NCBI GenBank assembly: GCA_039930985.1
Contig: JBDTSV010000057.1
Span: forward strand, 1-23,448
Origin: CADEED01 sp039930985
Lineage (GTDB): Bacteria; Pseudomonadota; Gammaproteobacteria; Steroidobacterales; Steroidobacteraceae
Length of the DNA stretch: 23,448 nt
Direction of reading: 5' to 3'
The notes beneath the pieces were generated by a model. It was given only the letters and a program-made list of their open reading frames with translations, ran no database searches and was not told where the DNA came from. Position numbers and translations under genes: made by a program. Within the stretch, counting starts at the first letter, position 1, and every line of letters begins with the position of its first letter. This document shows positions 7,852-15,929 of the stretch, one piece after another.

Positions 7852-8925
7852 ATGGCCGATTCCCGTGAAGTCAGCGTTGAACTGCTGCGAACATTGACCC
7901 CGCTCGAAGGAATGAAGCGGGAAAATCTGCACGCGCTCGCCAAGAAGGTCACCGTCAAACAGATGACCGCCGGTCGCATGCTCTTCAGGGAAGGCGACGC
8001 CGACAAGCGCACCATCTGGATCATCAAAGGCCTGGTCGAAATCTCCGAAAACGGTCGCACAGTCGCGATGGTCGAAGGTGGCAGCGCCGATGCGCGCGCG
8101 CCGCTCAACCAGAGCATGCCGCGCAAGGTCAGCGCGCGCGCCGTGGAAGACGTCGACTACCTGGCGATCGACGCCGACCTGCTCGACGTCATGATCACCT
8201 GGGACCAGACCGGCAACTATGAAGTCGGCGAACTGCAGGCGCAGTTCGGCGGCGGCAATGAAGACAGTGATTGGATGACCACGCTGTTGCAGACCAAGGC
8301 GTTTCATCGCATTCCGCCCGCGAACCTGCAGGCCATCTTCATGCGCATGAGTCGCACGCCCTATCGCGCCGGCGAAGTGGTCATCAAACAAGGTGAGGAA
8401 GGCGACTATTTCTACGCCATCGTGCAGGGGCGTTGCCTGGTGACGCGCGAATCGCCGCTCAACCAGAAAGGCATCAAGCTCGCGGAGCTTGCCGTGGGAG
8501 AAACGTTCGGCGAAGAAGCGCTGATCGCCGAGGCCAAGCGCAACGCCACCGTCACCATGCTCTCCGACGGCGTGCTCATGCGGCTGAACAAGCAGGACTT
8601 CCGCGACCTCATGCACGAGCCGCTGCTGCGGTGGGTCGATGAGGTGCAGGCGCTCAAGATCATCCAGAACCGCGGCCAGTGGTTAGACGTGCGACTGCCG
8701 TCGGAATTCCAGAACGTCGCCATCGAAGGATCGATCAACATCCCGCTGTATTTCGTCCGCCTGAAGCTCAATGCGCTCGATCGCAAGATGCCCTACGTGG
8801 TGGTGTGCGACACGGGGCGGCGCAGCTCCGCAGCGGCTTTCATCCTGTCGGAGCGAGGCTTCGATTCGTATGTGCTCAGGGGCGGGATCACGACTTCGAA
8901 TCTGCCAATGCGCAGGCCGAACTGA
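7852..8925 (+). CDS. Two cyclic-nucleotide-binding domains fused to a rhodanese domain
   Basis: 357 residues. Two CNB-type beta-rolls (about 15-120 and 145-255) precede a rhodanese domain (about 262-352). The second CNB has an intact phosphate-binding cassette: F219-G220-E221, then R230 in AKRNATV. In the first, the equivalent stretch (GGSADARAPLNQSMPRK) lacks the FGE motif and probably does not bind cNMP. The rhodanese part has the strand WLDVRLPSEF and C319 in the active loop CDTGRRS, so sulfur transfer or another thiol reaction is possible. No helix-turn-helix or membrane segment is seen, so this is a sensor/enzyme rather than a CRP-type regulator. It lies 30 bases after fadJ with its own candidate promoter and is convergent with pilZ. 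Confidence 0.87.
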   Translation: MADSREVSVELLRTLTPLEGMKRENLHALAKKVTVKQMTAGRMLFREGDADKRTIWIIKGLVEISENGRTVAMVEGGSADARAPLNQSMPRKVSARAVEDVDYLAIDADLLDVMITWDQTGNYEVGELQAQFGGGNEDSDWMTTLLQTKAFHRIPPANLQAIFMRMSRTPYRAGEVVIKQGEEGDYFYAIVQGRCLVTRESPLNQKGIKLAELAVGETFGEEALIAEAKRNATVTMLSDGVLMRLNKQDFRDLMHEPLLRWVDEVQALKIIQNRGQWLDVRLPSEFQNVAIEGSINIPLYFVRLKLNALDRKMPYVVVCDTGRRSSAAAFILSERGFDSYVLRGGITTSNLPMRRPN

Positions 8926-8951
8926 GCGGCCGCATCGGCGCAGCGACCAGG

Positions 8952-8969
8952 TTCCGGGCGGGCCCGGAA
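8952..8969. terminator. Hairpin between convergent genes, possible bidirectional terminator
   Basis: A perfect 7-bp stem, TTCCGGG / CCCGGAA, with loop CGGG, lies between the stop codons of the CNB-rhodanese gene and pilZ. There is no T-run on either strand, so it is not a classical intrinsic terminator; it may act with Rho or protect 3' ends. Confidence 0.4.
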
Positions 8970-8974
8970 GCCGG

Positions 8975-9340
8975 TTACATCGTGTGCGTGGCTTTGTCGC
9001 CGGCGAGCGCGCCGGCCAGATAGGTTTCGATCTTCTTCTGGGTCTGACCACGATCCTGGTCGGAGAACTGCACGCCGATTCCGGCGGTGCGTTTGCCCTG
9101 TGCGCCCTTGGGCGTGAGCCAGATGACGCGGCCCGCGACGGGCAGCTTTTCGTCTTCACCCATGAGGTTCAACAGCATGAACACTTCATCGCCGAGGCGG
9201 TAATTGCTGTTGGTGGGAATGAACAACCCACCGTTCTTCACGAACGGCATGAAGGCGAGATATAGCGCGCTCTTGTCCTTGATGGTGAGCGTCAGGAGTC
9301 CGGGTTTGTTGGCGCCGGTGCGGCCGGTTCGTTCGGTCAT
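8975..9340 (-). CDS. pilZ: PilZ-domain type IV pilus protein
   Basis: 121 residues. The start ATG at 9340 overlaps the holB stop as ATGA, which favours it over an ATG six codons upstream. The single PilZ domain runs from about LLTLTIKDKSALYLAF to AGIGVQFSD. It lacks the RxxxR and (D/N)xSxxG motifs used to bind c-di-GMP (KNGGLFIPT occupies the latter site), like founding PilZ proteins such as P. aeruginosa PA2960. Those act in type IV pilus assembly and twitching without binding the nucleotide. The location next to holB is also the one known in Pseudomonas. It is the last gene of the fab-to-pilZ operon. Confidence 0.88.
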   Translation of the reverse strand: MTERTGRTGANKPGLLTLTIKDKSALYLAFMPFVKNGGLFIPTNSNYRLGDEVFMLLNLMGEDEKLPVAGRVIWLTPKGAQGKRTAGIGVQFSDQDRGQTQKKIETYLAGALAGDKATHTM

Positions 9341-10284
9341 TGACGTGCCCAGCGCCACAGCAGCGATTCAACGGCCATGGTCTTGTTTAAAGAGGTGTGG
9401 GCAAGCTTGCGCATGTCGCGAATGGCGTCCGAGAACTCGAATAGGCGACATATCTTGGGTGGCAAACCCTCCCCTGACAAGTGAGTTACGTCGCGGATTG
9501 GGGCGGATTCGAGGATGCGATCTGTGACCCAGCTCTCAAGGCAGGAGAGGCGTATCGCGAGTTCGCCTTTGGCCCAGCGTTCGGCGACCGCGGGCGGCTG
9601 CAAATGGCCACTGCCGATGTCCTGCAAGGTGCTGATGGTGTCGGAGCGCAACTGCGCCAGCACTGCCGGATCCGCGTCTAGCAAGGCAAAAGGCCCGGCT
9701 CCGGTCGCGGCCAGGGCCTCGATCCAGGGCCCCGCGCCACGCGCGGATTCGAGATATTTCGCGGCCGTTTCACGCGAAGGTCCGGTCAGGCGCAACCGCG
9801 AGCATCGACTGCGCAGCGTGGGCAGCAGACGCGACGGCTGGCTGGTCACCAACAACACCATCGTGCGCCGCGGAGGCTCTTCGAGTGTTTTCAGCAGCGC
9901 ATTCGCAGCGAATACATTCATTGCCTCGGCGGGTGCAATGATCGCCACCTTGTAACCGCGCCCGTGTGAGGTCAGCGCCAGATCAGCCGCGAGATCGCGT
10001 ACCGACTGAATGAGAATTTGCGTGGAATCGCCTTCGGGCGCGAGCAGCGTGACATCGGGATGCTGGTCGGCGGCAATCCAGCGGCATTCCTGGCATTCGC
10101 CACAAGGCGCGCGCACCGGCTCACGGCAGTTCACGCGCTGTGCGATCCAGCGGACCAGCATCAGACCACCAGCACCCGGGTCTTCGTGAATCAACAAACC
10201 ATGCGCGAGACGTTCAGCGACGATTGCGGCGTTGATCTCAGCGCGCGGCGCATCGAACCACAGTGGCAGTGGTGGCGAACTCAC
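9337..10284 (-). CDS. holB: DNA polymerase III subunit delta'
   Basis: 315 residues from a GTG at 10284 that overlaps the tmk stop as GTGA; the longer open frame upstream lies inside tmk. Delta' is the stator of the clamp-loader complex that puts the beta clamp on DNA. Visible features are an AAA+ region with a degenerate P-loop (HEDPGAGG), a zinc cysteine cluster C53, C61, C64, C67, the NALLKTLEEPP segment and an SRC motif in LRSRCSRL. The C-terminal helical collar domain is more divergent, as usual. Translation is probably coupled to tmk upstream and pilZ downstream. Confidence 0.93.
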   Translation of the reverse strand: MSSPPLPLWFDAPRAEINAAIVAERLAHGLLIHEDPGAGGLMLVRWIAQRVNCREPVRAPCGECQECRWIAADQHPDVTLLAPEGDSTQILIQSVRDLAADLALTSHGRGYKVAIIAPAEAMNVFAANALLKTLEEPPRRTMVLLVTSQPSRLLPTLRSRCSRLRLTGPSRETAAKYLESARGAGPWIEALAATGAGPFALLDADPAVLAQLRSDTISTLQDIGSGHLQPPAVAERWAKGELAIRLSCLESWVTDRILESAPIRDVTHLSGEGLPPKICRLFEFSDAIRDMRKLAHTSLNKTMAVESLLWRWARQ

Positions 10285-10928
10285 GTGGCGGTCACGGGTT
10301 CGAGGCCAAGGCAGCCCTCGACCGCAGCGATCGTTGCCGCGCAGACCTGATCGAGTGGCGCCGTGGCATCGATGATGCGAAAGCGGTCGGCAGCGGCGCG
10401 CGCCAGCTCGAGATAGCGATTTCGCACGCGGTCGAAAAACTGCGCCGACTCGATTTCGAAACGATCGACCGCGCCGCGCCGGGCCTGCATCCGTTCGAGA
10501 CCGATGCGCACCGGGACGTCGAGCAGAATGGTGCAATCAGGATTCAAATCGCCATGGACGGCACGCGCGATCTGGTCGATGAGCTTGCGGTCGACGCCGC
10601 GCCCGCCACCCTGGTAAGCATGCGTCGCGTCCGTGAAGCGATCACAGAGTACCCACTCGCCGCGCGTGAGCGCCGGGCGAATGAGGTTGTCGACGTGCAC
10701 CTGCCGCGCGCCGAACATGAGCAGCATTTCAGCGGTGGCGCTGATGTGCTCTTCACCGCGCTCCAGGACCAGCGTGCGAACGCCTTCAGCCACTTTGGTG
10801 CCGCCCGGCTCGCGCGTTGCGTGCACGGTGAGACCGCGCGAACGCAACGACTGCGTGAGGCGATCCGCCACGGTGGTCTTGCCCGCGCCCTCGATTCCCT
10901 CGAGCGTGATGAATTTCGCCGGCATCAT
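10281..10928 (-). CDS. tmk: Thymidylate kinase
   Basis: 215 residues. It phosphorylates dTMP to dTDP with ATP in the cytoplasm. The P-loop GIEGAGKTT is at 11-19, followed by the REPGGT dTMP-binding segment, CDRFTDATHAYQGGGRG with the DR(F/Y) motif, and a lid region around MQARRGAVDRFE. The frame begins with two ATGs; the first (10928) overlaps the mltG stop as ATGA, with GAGGAT as Shine-Dalgarno, and was chosen. The usual bacterial partners mltG upstream and holB downstream support the call. Confidence 0.95.
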   Translation of the reverse strand: MMPAKFITLEGIEGAGKTTVADRLTQSLRSRGLTVHATREPGGTKVAEGVRTLVLERGEEHISATAEMLLMFGARQVHVDNLIRPALTRGEWVLCDRFTDATHAYQGGGRGVDRKLIDQIARAVHGDLNPDCTILLDVPVRIGLERMQARRGAVDRFEIESAQFFDRVRNRYLELARAAADRFRIIDATAPLDQVCAATIAAVEGCLGLEPVTAT

Positions 10929-11944
10929 CGGTGGGATCCTCGAAGGCGTGTCAGGTAACGTTGCACGGCCGCATTGTGCTCTTCGAGCGTCGTTGAGAAA
11001 ACATGCGAACCGTCGCCATTTCCGGTGGCGACGAAGAAGATGTCGCCCGTCTCGAGCGGCCGGGTCGCCGCTTCGATGGCTTCGCGCGATGGAAGCGCAA
11101 TCGGTGTCGGCGGCAGTCCGGCGCGAGTGTAGGTGTTGTAAGGCGTGTCGGTGCGCAGGTCACGCTCGCGAATGTTGCCATCGTAAGTCGCACCCAGGCC
11201 GTAGATCACCGTGGGATCGGTCTGCAATCGCATGTTCTTGCGCAGGCGGGTGACGAACACACCGGCGATTCGCGGTCGTTCGCTGGCGAGACCCGTTTCT
11301 TTCTCGACTATGGACGCGAGCGTCAGAGCTTCGTAGGCGCTCCCCAGTGGCAATGCCGCCGCGCGCGAAGCCCAGGCGGCATCGAGCGTATCCGCCATCT
11401 TGCGATAAGCCAGCGCAAACAACTCGCGGTCGGTCGTACCGGCGGCGAACCGATAGGTGTCGGGGAAGAAGCGCCCTTCCGGATGTTCTCCCGCGTGGCC
11501 GATGGCGCTCATGACTTCAGCGATTTCCTTGCCGCGTAACGTCATCTTGATGTGCGGATGAGCCTCGACCGCGCGGCGCATGTCCGCAAAGGTCCAGCCT
11601 TCGATGACCGTGAGTGCCTCGAGGACAACGCGGCCTTCGGCGAGCTGCCGCAGGATCTCCTGCGGACTGGTCTGCGCTGGAATCTGATAGTGACCGGTCT
11701 TGATCTGTGGCCAGCCGCGCACGCGCAGCACGACCTCGACGGCGCGGCGGTCGGCCAATGCACCGCGCGACTCGAGCTCGGCGAGCACGGCGCGCACGGT
11801 GGCGCCGGACCTGACCTCGAGATTGACAGCCTGGGCGTGCGGTCCCGGAGCGAGCATGACGGAGTTGGCCCGTTGCCAGTAGATAGCCGCGCCGGCGGCG
11901 GCCAGCACCACGGCGAGCCCGAAGAGCACCAGCAGCTTACGCAT
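10925..11944 (-). CDS. mltG: Endolytic murein transglycosylase MltG
   Basis: 339 residues. The start ATG at 11944 gives MRKLLVLFGL and lies in an 8-base overlap with pabC; the longer frame upstream runs inside pabC. A single N-terminal membrane helix (about 4-23) anchors a periplasmic YceG domain. The active-site region is ASIVEKETG (210-218) with the conserved glutamates, followed by RLQTDPTVIYG and the PYNTYTRAGLPPTPI segment. MltG cuts nascent glycan strands in the inner membrane and is thought to end their elongation. Confidence 0.95.
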   Translation of the reverse strand: MRKLLVLFGLAVVLAAAGAAIYWQRANSVMLAPGPHAQAVNLEVRSGATVRAVLAELESRGALADRRAVEVVLRVRGWPQIKTGHYQIPAQTSPQEILRQLAEGRVVLEALTVIEGWTFADMRRAVEAHPHIKMTLRGKEIAEVMSAIGHAGEHPEGRFFPDTYRFAAGTTDRELFALAYRKMADTLDAAWASRAAALPLGSAYEALTLASIVEKETGLASERPRIAGVFVTRLRKNMRLQTDPTVIYGLGATYDGNIRERDLRTDTPYNTYTRAGLPPTPIALPSREAIEAATRPLETGDIFFVATGNGDGSHVFSTTLEEHNAAVQRYLTRLRGSHR

Positions 11945-12764
11945 CGAGATTCTCGATGTGCGCCCTGAGCCGCTGTGCGATGGTTGCCATGCGGATCGAA
12001 TGCTCGCCCACGCGCCGCACGGGCACAACCCCGATGCGTGCATTGGTGATGAAAGCCTCATCCGCGGCCAACAGACTTTCGAGCGTGAGTGGCTCGACAT
12101 CCGCGCCGATGCCGAGCAATGCGCACTCGCGCAGCACCACCGCGCGCATGACGCCGGCGACGCCGCAGCGGTCGACGCGCGGCGTAGTCAAGCGACCGTT
12201 GCGAACCACGAACACATTGCTCATCGTGCCGCCGACGACATACCCCGTGGCATTCCGCAGCAGCGATTCGAACACGGCACCGTGCCCCGCCTCGCTTGCC
12301 GCGAGCACGTTCTCGAGGCGGTTAAGATGTTTGACGCCGGCAAGCGCCGGATTCTCGGCGGCCGTCATTGCAGCGAGTCGCGTGTCGACTCCATCGTCCA
12401 CCAGGGGCATGGGCGGCGCGACGAACAAGGTCATCAATCGGCGCGGCCGCGCCGCACCTGCCGGCGCGTAGCCGCGCCGCAGTCCGCTACCCCGCGTGAC
12501 GATAACCTTGAGCACGGCAGCTGCCGGAACGCGTGCACTGGCGGAGGCGATTTCCGTGCGCAGCGCGTCCTCGGCGTTGAACGGAATCGCCAGCCGCGCG
12601 CAGCCGAGCGCCAGCCTCGCCAGATGAACGTCGAGAAAGCGCACCCGGCCGTCACGAACCGACATGGTCTCGAACAGCCCGTCGCCATACTGCAACCCAC
12701 GATCGTCGAGCGGCACCGCGTTGGCCGGAGCGCCGTCGATCCAGCTGCCGACCAACTCAGACAT
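11937..12764 (-). CDS. pabC: 4-amino-4-deoxychorismate lyase
   Basis: 275 residues, a class IV PLP-dependent enzyme. It releases pyruvate from aminodeoxychorismate to make p-aminobenzoate for folate. The N-terminus has DDRGLQYGDGLFET, typical of PabC, and the Schiff-base lysine is K145 in GVKHLNRLENV. The ATG at 12764 overlaps pabB by 8 bases, and the stop overlaps mltG by 8. The DAAT/BCAT relatives share the fold, but direct linkage to pabB makes PabC the clear choice. Confidence 0.93.
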   Translation of the reverse strand: MSELVGSWIDGAPANAVPLDDRGLQYGDGLFETMSVRDGRVRFLDVHLARLALGCARLAIPFNAEDALRTEIASASARVPAAAVLKVIVTRGSGLRRGYAPAGAARPRRLMTLFVAPPMPLVDDGVDTRLAAMTAAENPALAGVKHLNRLENVLAASEAGHGAVFESLLRNATGYVVGGTMSNVFVVRNGRLTTPRVDRCGVAGVMRAVVLRECALLGIGADVEPLTLESLLAADEAFITNARIGVVPVRRVGEHSIRMATIAQRLRAHIENLDA

Positions 12765-14154
12765 GCGGCGCCTCGAAGGCGCGCAGCAGCCCGCGTGCCT
12801 TGGCGCGTGTCTCCTCGAGCTCCCGCTCGGGGACGGAGTCGGCGACGATGCCCGCGCCTGCCCGCAACTCGATGACTTTGCCGCGCATTGTCAACGTGCG
12901 GATCAGGATGTTGAAATCCGCGTCGCCGTCGGTGCCTAACCACCCCAGCGACCCGGTGTAGGCGCCGCGCCCCTCGCCTTCCAGCGCCGCGATGATCTGC
13001 ATGCAGCGCACCTTGGGGCAACCAGTGATGGTGCCGCCAGGAAACAGCGCGCGCAGCGCATCCACGGGCGAACGATCGGCGCGCAGCCGGCCGCGCACGT
13101 TCGACACGATGTGGTGCACGTGCGCATAGGATTCGGTGACCATGTATTCATCCACCGTCACGCTGCCAGCTTCGCACACACGGCCGAGATCGTTGCGCTC
13201 GAGGTCGATGAGCATGATGTGCTCGGCGCGTTCCTTGGGATGCGCCACGAGCTCCGCGGTGTCGAGCCGGTCCTGTTCCGCCGAGCCATGACGAGCGCGC
13301 GTTCCGGCGATGGGACGCGTCGAAATGTCGCGGCCAACGATCGCCAGCAGGCGCTCGGGCGACGAAGAAAAGAGCGTCATGCCATCGAGCTGCACGCTGG
13401 CGGCAAATGGTGCCGGGTTCGCGCGGCGCAGGGCCGCATAGACCTGCGCCGACATGCCGGGGTCGCGAAGCTCGAGCCGCCAACGCCTCGACAGATTCGC
13501 CTGGTAGATATCCCCTGCCGCAATGTGTTCCTGTGCCGCGCGAACGCGCGCGAGGAATAGCTCCGCGGGTTCCTCCTCGAGCGACGCAAGTGGTGGCGGC
13601 TCGCTCGATATGGGAAACGGCGCACGCGCCGCCGCCTCGAGGTCGGCGATCAACCGCGCATGGTCGTCAGGGTTCGCATGTTGAGAGACCGCATATACGG
13701 TGTCGGTGGCCAGCTCGTGCACCACCAGGTTTTCCACGCGCAACGCAAAGGCGGAATACGGACCGGCCGCGACCGGCAGTCGTAGCCGCGCTTCGATCTC
13801 AGCCGCGACTTCATAGCCGAGGTAGACAAACCAGCCGCCCAGGAACGGCAGCCTTTTTTCCGGCACCTGCGCTACCGCCTCGCGACGGAACCAGGCTTCG
13901 AGATTGTCGAGGAAGCCGCCGGCCACCGGCGTCATCCCCTGGCCGCTGAGTTTCCCCTCGGTATCGCGAAACAATGCGGCGCTGGGTTTTGCCGCGAGCA
14001 CGCTGAAGCGGGCCAGGGGCCCAAGCGCTGCGCTGTCGAAGAACACGGGGTAGCGTACCGGGTGCACGGCCGCGAGCGTACGCAGGCTCACTGCTGAAAC
14101 CGGAACCGCGGTGATGAGGGGCGCGCGGGCGTCGACGCCTCGCAAGGAAATCAA
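12757..14154 (-). CDS. pabB: Aminodeoxychorismate synthase component I (with TrpE-type PIAGT motif)
   Basis: 465 residues from a TTG at 14154 that overlaps the fabF stop as TTGA; no better start is visible nearby. The C-terminal chorismate-binding domain has IAAGDIYQANLSRR, SSSPERLL, HIMLIDLERNDLGRVC, LFPGGTITGCPKVRCMQII and GAGIVADS. The enzyme aminates chorismate with ammonia from a glutaminase partner (PabA). FPGGTITG is PabB-like, but residues 281-285 read PIAGT, where the E. coli enzyme has PIKGT with a Lys that forms a covalent intermediate. Ala is typical of anthranilate synthase TrpE. Linkage to pabC supports a PABA role, yet the chemistry may differ. No glutaminase gene is adjacent. 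Confidence 0.87.
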   Translation of the reverse strand: MISLRGVDARAPLITAVPVSAVSLRTLAAVHPVRYPVFFDSAALGPLARFSVLAAKPSAALFRDTEGKLSGQGMTPVAGGFLDNLEAWFRREAVAQVPEKRLPFLGGWFVYLGYEVAAEIEARLRLPVAAGPYSAFALRVENLVVHELATDTVYAVSQHANPDDHARLIADLEAAARAPFPISSEPPPLASLEEEPAELFLARVRAAQEHIAAGDIYQANLSRRWRLELRDPGMSAQVYAALRRANPAPFAASVQLDGMTLFSSSPERLLAIVGRDISTRPIAGTRARHGSAEQDRLDTAELVAHPKERAEHIMLIDLERNDLGRVCEAGSVTVDEYMVTESYAHVHHIVSNVRGRLRADRSPVDALRALFPGGTITGCPKVRCMQIIAALEGEGRGAYTGSLGWLGTDGDADFNILIRTLTMRGKVIELRAGAGIVADSVPERELEETRAKARGLLRAFEAPHV

Positions 14155-15398
14155 CCTTTGAAGCGGCGGAAGATCAACGATCCGTTGGTGCCACCGAATC
14201 CGAAGGAGTTCGACAACGCGGCGTCGATCGCGATGTTGCGCGCCGTGTTCGGCACATAGTCGAGATCACACTCCGGATCCGGCGTGTGGTAGTTAGTTGT
14301 GGGCGGTGCCACGCCGTCACGGATCGCCAGGATCGAGAAAATCGCTTCGGCCACGCCCGCTGCTCCGAGCAGATGCCCGGTCATGGATTTGGTGGAACTG
14401 ACCGGCAGCTGGTACGCGTAGTCACCGAATGCGTTCTTGATGGCCACGGTTTCGGCCTTGTCGCCGAGCGGTGTCGAAGTGGCATGCGCGTTCAGATAAT
14501 GAATGTCGGTGGGATTCAACTGCGCATCGCGCAACGCATTTTGCATTGCGAGCCGCGCGCCGGCACCGTCTTCGGGCGGCGCCGTGATGTGGTAGGCATC
14601 GCCACTCATGCCGAAGCCGATGATCTCGGCGTAGATTCGCGCACCGCGCGCCTTCGCGTGCTCGAGCTCTTCGAGGATGACCGCGCCGCCACCGTCACCC
14701 ATTACAAAACCGTCGCGATCCTTGTCCCACGGACGACTGGCTCCCTGCGGATCGTCGTTGCGTTCGGACAGCGCCCTGGCCTGGCTGAAGCCCGCGAGCG
14801 CCGTTGGCGTGGTGGCACATTCGGAACCGCCGGCGATGATGATGTCGGCATCGCCGTACTGGATGCAGCGCATGGCCAAGCCGATCGCGTGCGTCGAGGT
14901 AGTGCACGCGCTGACCACACCGAGATTTGGGCCACGCAATCCGAAGCGGATCGACAGGTGGCCCGCGACCATGTTGCCGATGGTGCTCGGGATGTAGAAC
15001 GGCGAAGTCTTCTTCGGGTTGTGAGTGCGTTCCCAGGTGATCGCTTCGTCTTCGATACCGGCGAGCCCACCGATGCCTGAGCCCATGATGGCGCCACAGC
15101 GGTCGCCATTTTCCTTGGCGAAATCGAGGCCCGAGTCCGCCACCGCCTGGATGCCCGCACCCATGCCGTAGTGCATGAACGGGTCCATGCGGCGGGCTTC
15201 CTTCGCAGAGATGTAGGCGGCGACATCAAAGCCTTCCACCTCGCCCGCGAATCGGGTCGCGAACGGCGTCGCGTCGATGCGCGTGATCGGCTTGATGCCG
15301 CTGCGCCCAGCGAGGATCGACGACCACGCCGTGACGATGTCACTGCCGACCGGCGAAACGATACCGAGCCCGGTAACGACTACACGTCGCTTGGACAC
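14151..15398 (-). CDS. fabF: 3-oxoacyl-ACP synthase II (FabF)
   Basis: 415 residues from the GTG at 15398, which gives the family-typical MSKRRVVVTGLG and has GAGGA a few bases upstream; the 15 codons before it are not family-like. FabF condenses malonyl-ACP with acyl-ACP in chain elongation. The triad is intact: C165 in VSACTTSTHA, H305 in NAHATSTPLGD and H342 in TGHLLGAAG, with K337 in SSTKSMTG. It lies 75 bases after acpP and overlaps pabB by 4 bases. Confidence 0.96.
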   Translation of the reverse strand: MSKRRVVVTGLGIVSPVGSDIVTAWSSILAGRSGIKPITRIDATPFATRFAGEVEGFDVAAYISAKEARRMDPFMHYGMGAGIQAVADSGLDFAKENGDRCGAIMGSGIGGLAGIEDEAITWERTHNPKKTSPFYIPSTIGNMVAGHLSIRFGLRGPNLGVVSACTTSTHAIGLAMRCIQYGDADIIIAGGSECATTPTALAGFSQARALSERNDDPQGASRPWDKDRDGFVMGDGGGAVILEELEHAKARGARIYAEIIGFGMSGDAYHITAPPEDGAGARLAMQNALRDAQLNPTDIHYLNAHATSTPLGDKAETVAIKNAFGDYAYQLPVSSTKSMTGHLLGAAGVAEAIFSILAIRDGVAPPTTNYHTPDPECDLDYVPNTARNIAIDAALSNSFGFGGTNGSLIFRRFKG

Positions 15399-15473
15399 AC
15401 TATCCTCGATGAAGTGAGACTGGTTGAATCGCTGCGCGGGCAATCACCAGCGCACAGTTCCGCGAAGCGAATC

Positions 15474-15713
15474 TCAGGACTTGCGGCGATCAGAGATGTA
15501 GGTGATGGCCTGGCTCACGGTCGTGATCTTCTCGGCGTCTTCGTCGGGAATCTCGATCTCGAACTCTTCTTCGAGAGCCATGACCAACTCGACCGTATCG
15601 AGCGAATCGGCGCCGAGGTCATCGACGAACGAAGCGTCATTTACAACCTGCTCAGCCTTGACGCCCAACTGTTCGGCGACAATCGCCTTGACCTGCTGTT
15701 CAACCGTGCTCAT
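15474..15713 (-). CDS. acpP: Acyl carrier protein
   Basis: 79 residues, acidic and highly conserved. The phosphopantetheine attachment site is S37 in GADSLDTVELVMALEEEF. It carries growing acyl chains between the Fab enzymes. The order fabG-acpP-fabF is the standard one. The 216-base gap upstream is the widest in the operon, suggesting acpP also has its own promoter, as is common for this abundant protein. Confidence 0.97.
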   Translation of the reverse strand: MSTVEQQVKAIVAEQLGVKAEQVVNDASFVDDLGADSLDTVELVMALEEEFEIEIPDEDAEKITTVSQAITYISDRRKS

Positions 15714-15929
15714 TTCTGATTCGCCCTCAATAGAGATGTGTTTTCAGTGTGCTGCCCTGGGGGAGGCGCAGCGGGCGCGTATTCTAGGGCAACACCGAAG
15801 CGCCCGCCACGCTGTCAAATCGTGAGTGCTTGTTTTTGTTTGTTTTTCGGTGGTTTGGGTGTTGCAGGCAGCCCACATCTGGCCCCGATTTCGGGGTCCA
15901 AACAACGCAGTTGGGGCCCCGAGGCGACC
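15714..15929 (-). promoter_or_regulatory. fabG-acpP intergenic region, likely acpP promoter and processing hairpins
   Basis: No gene is seen here. Just after the fabG stop are the self-complementary GGGGCCCC (15913-15920) and a 7-bp hairpin (15881-15898, loop 15888-15891, one G-U pair); their arms could also pair with each other. A minus-strand TTGACA (15818-15813) and TAGAAT (15786-15781) look like promoter boxes but are 26 bases apart, too far to act as one pair. An A-rich stretch on the minus strand lies near 15830-15848. Confidence 0.4.

Noticed and set aside
7810..8616. Minus-strand open frame of 268 codons
   Set aside because: It is antisense to the CNB domains and its composition is that of a shadow frame.
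11958..12875. Plus-strand open frame of 305 codons
   Set aside because: It is antisense to pabC and the end of pabB, both well-supported genes.
14286..15080. Plus-strand open frame of 264 codons
   Set aside because: It is antisense to fabF; no domain is seen.
15781..15818. acpP promoter formed by TTGACA and TAGAAT
   Set aside because: The two boxes are 26 bases apart, well outside the usual 16-18 base spacing, so they are not claimed as a pair.
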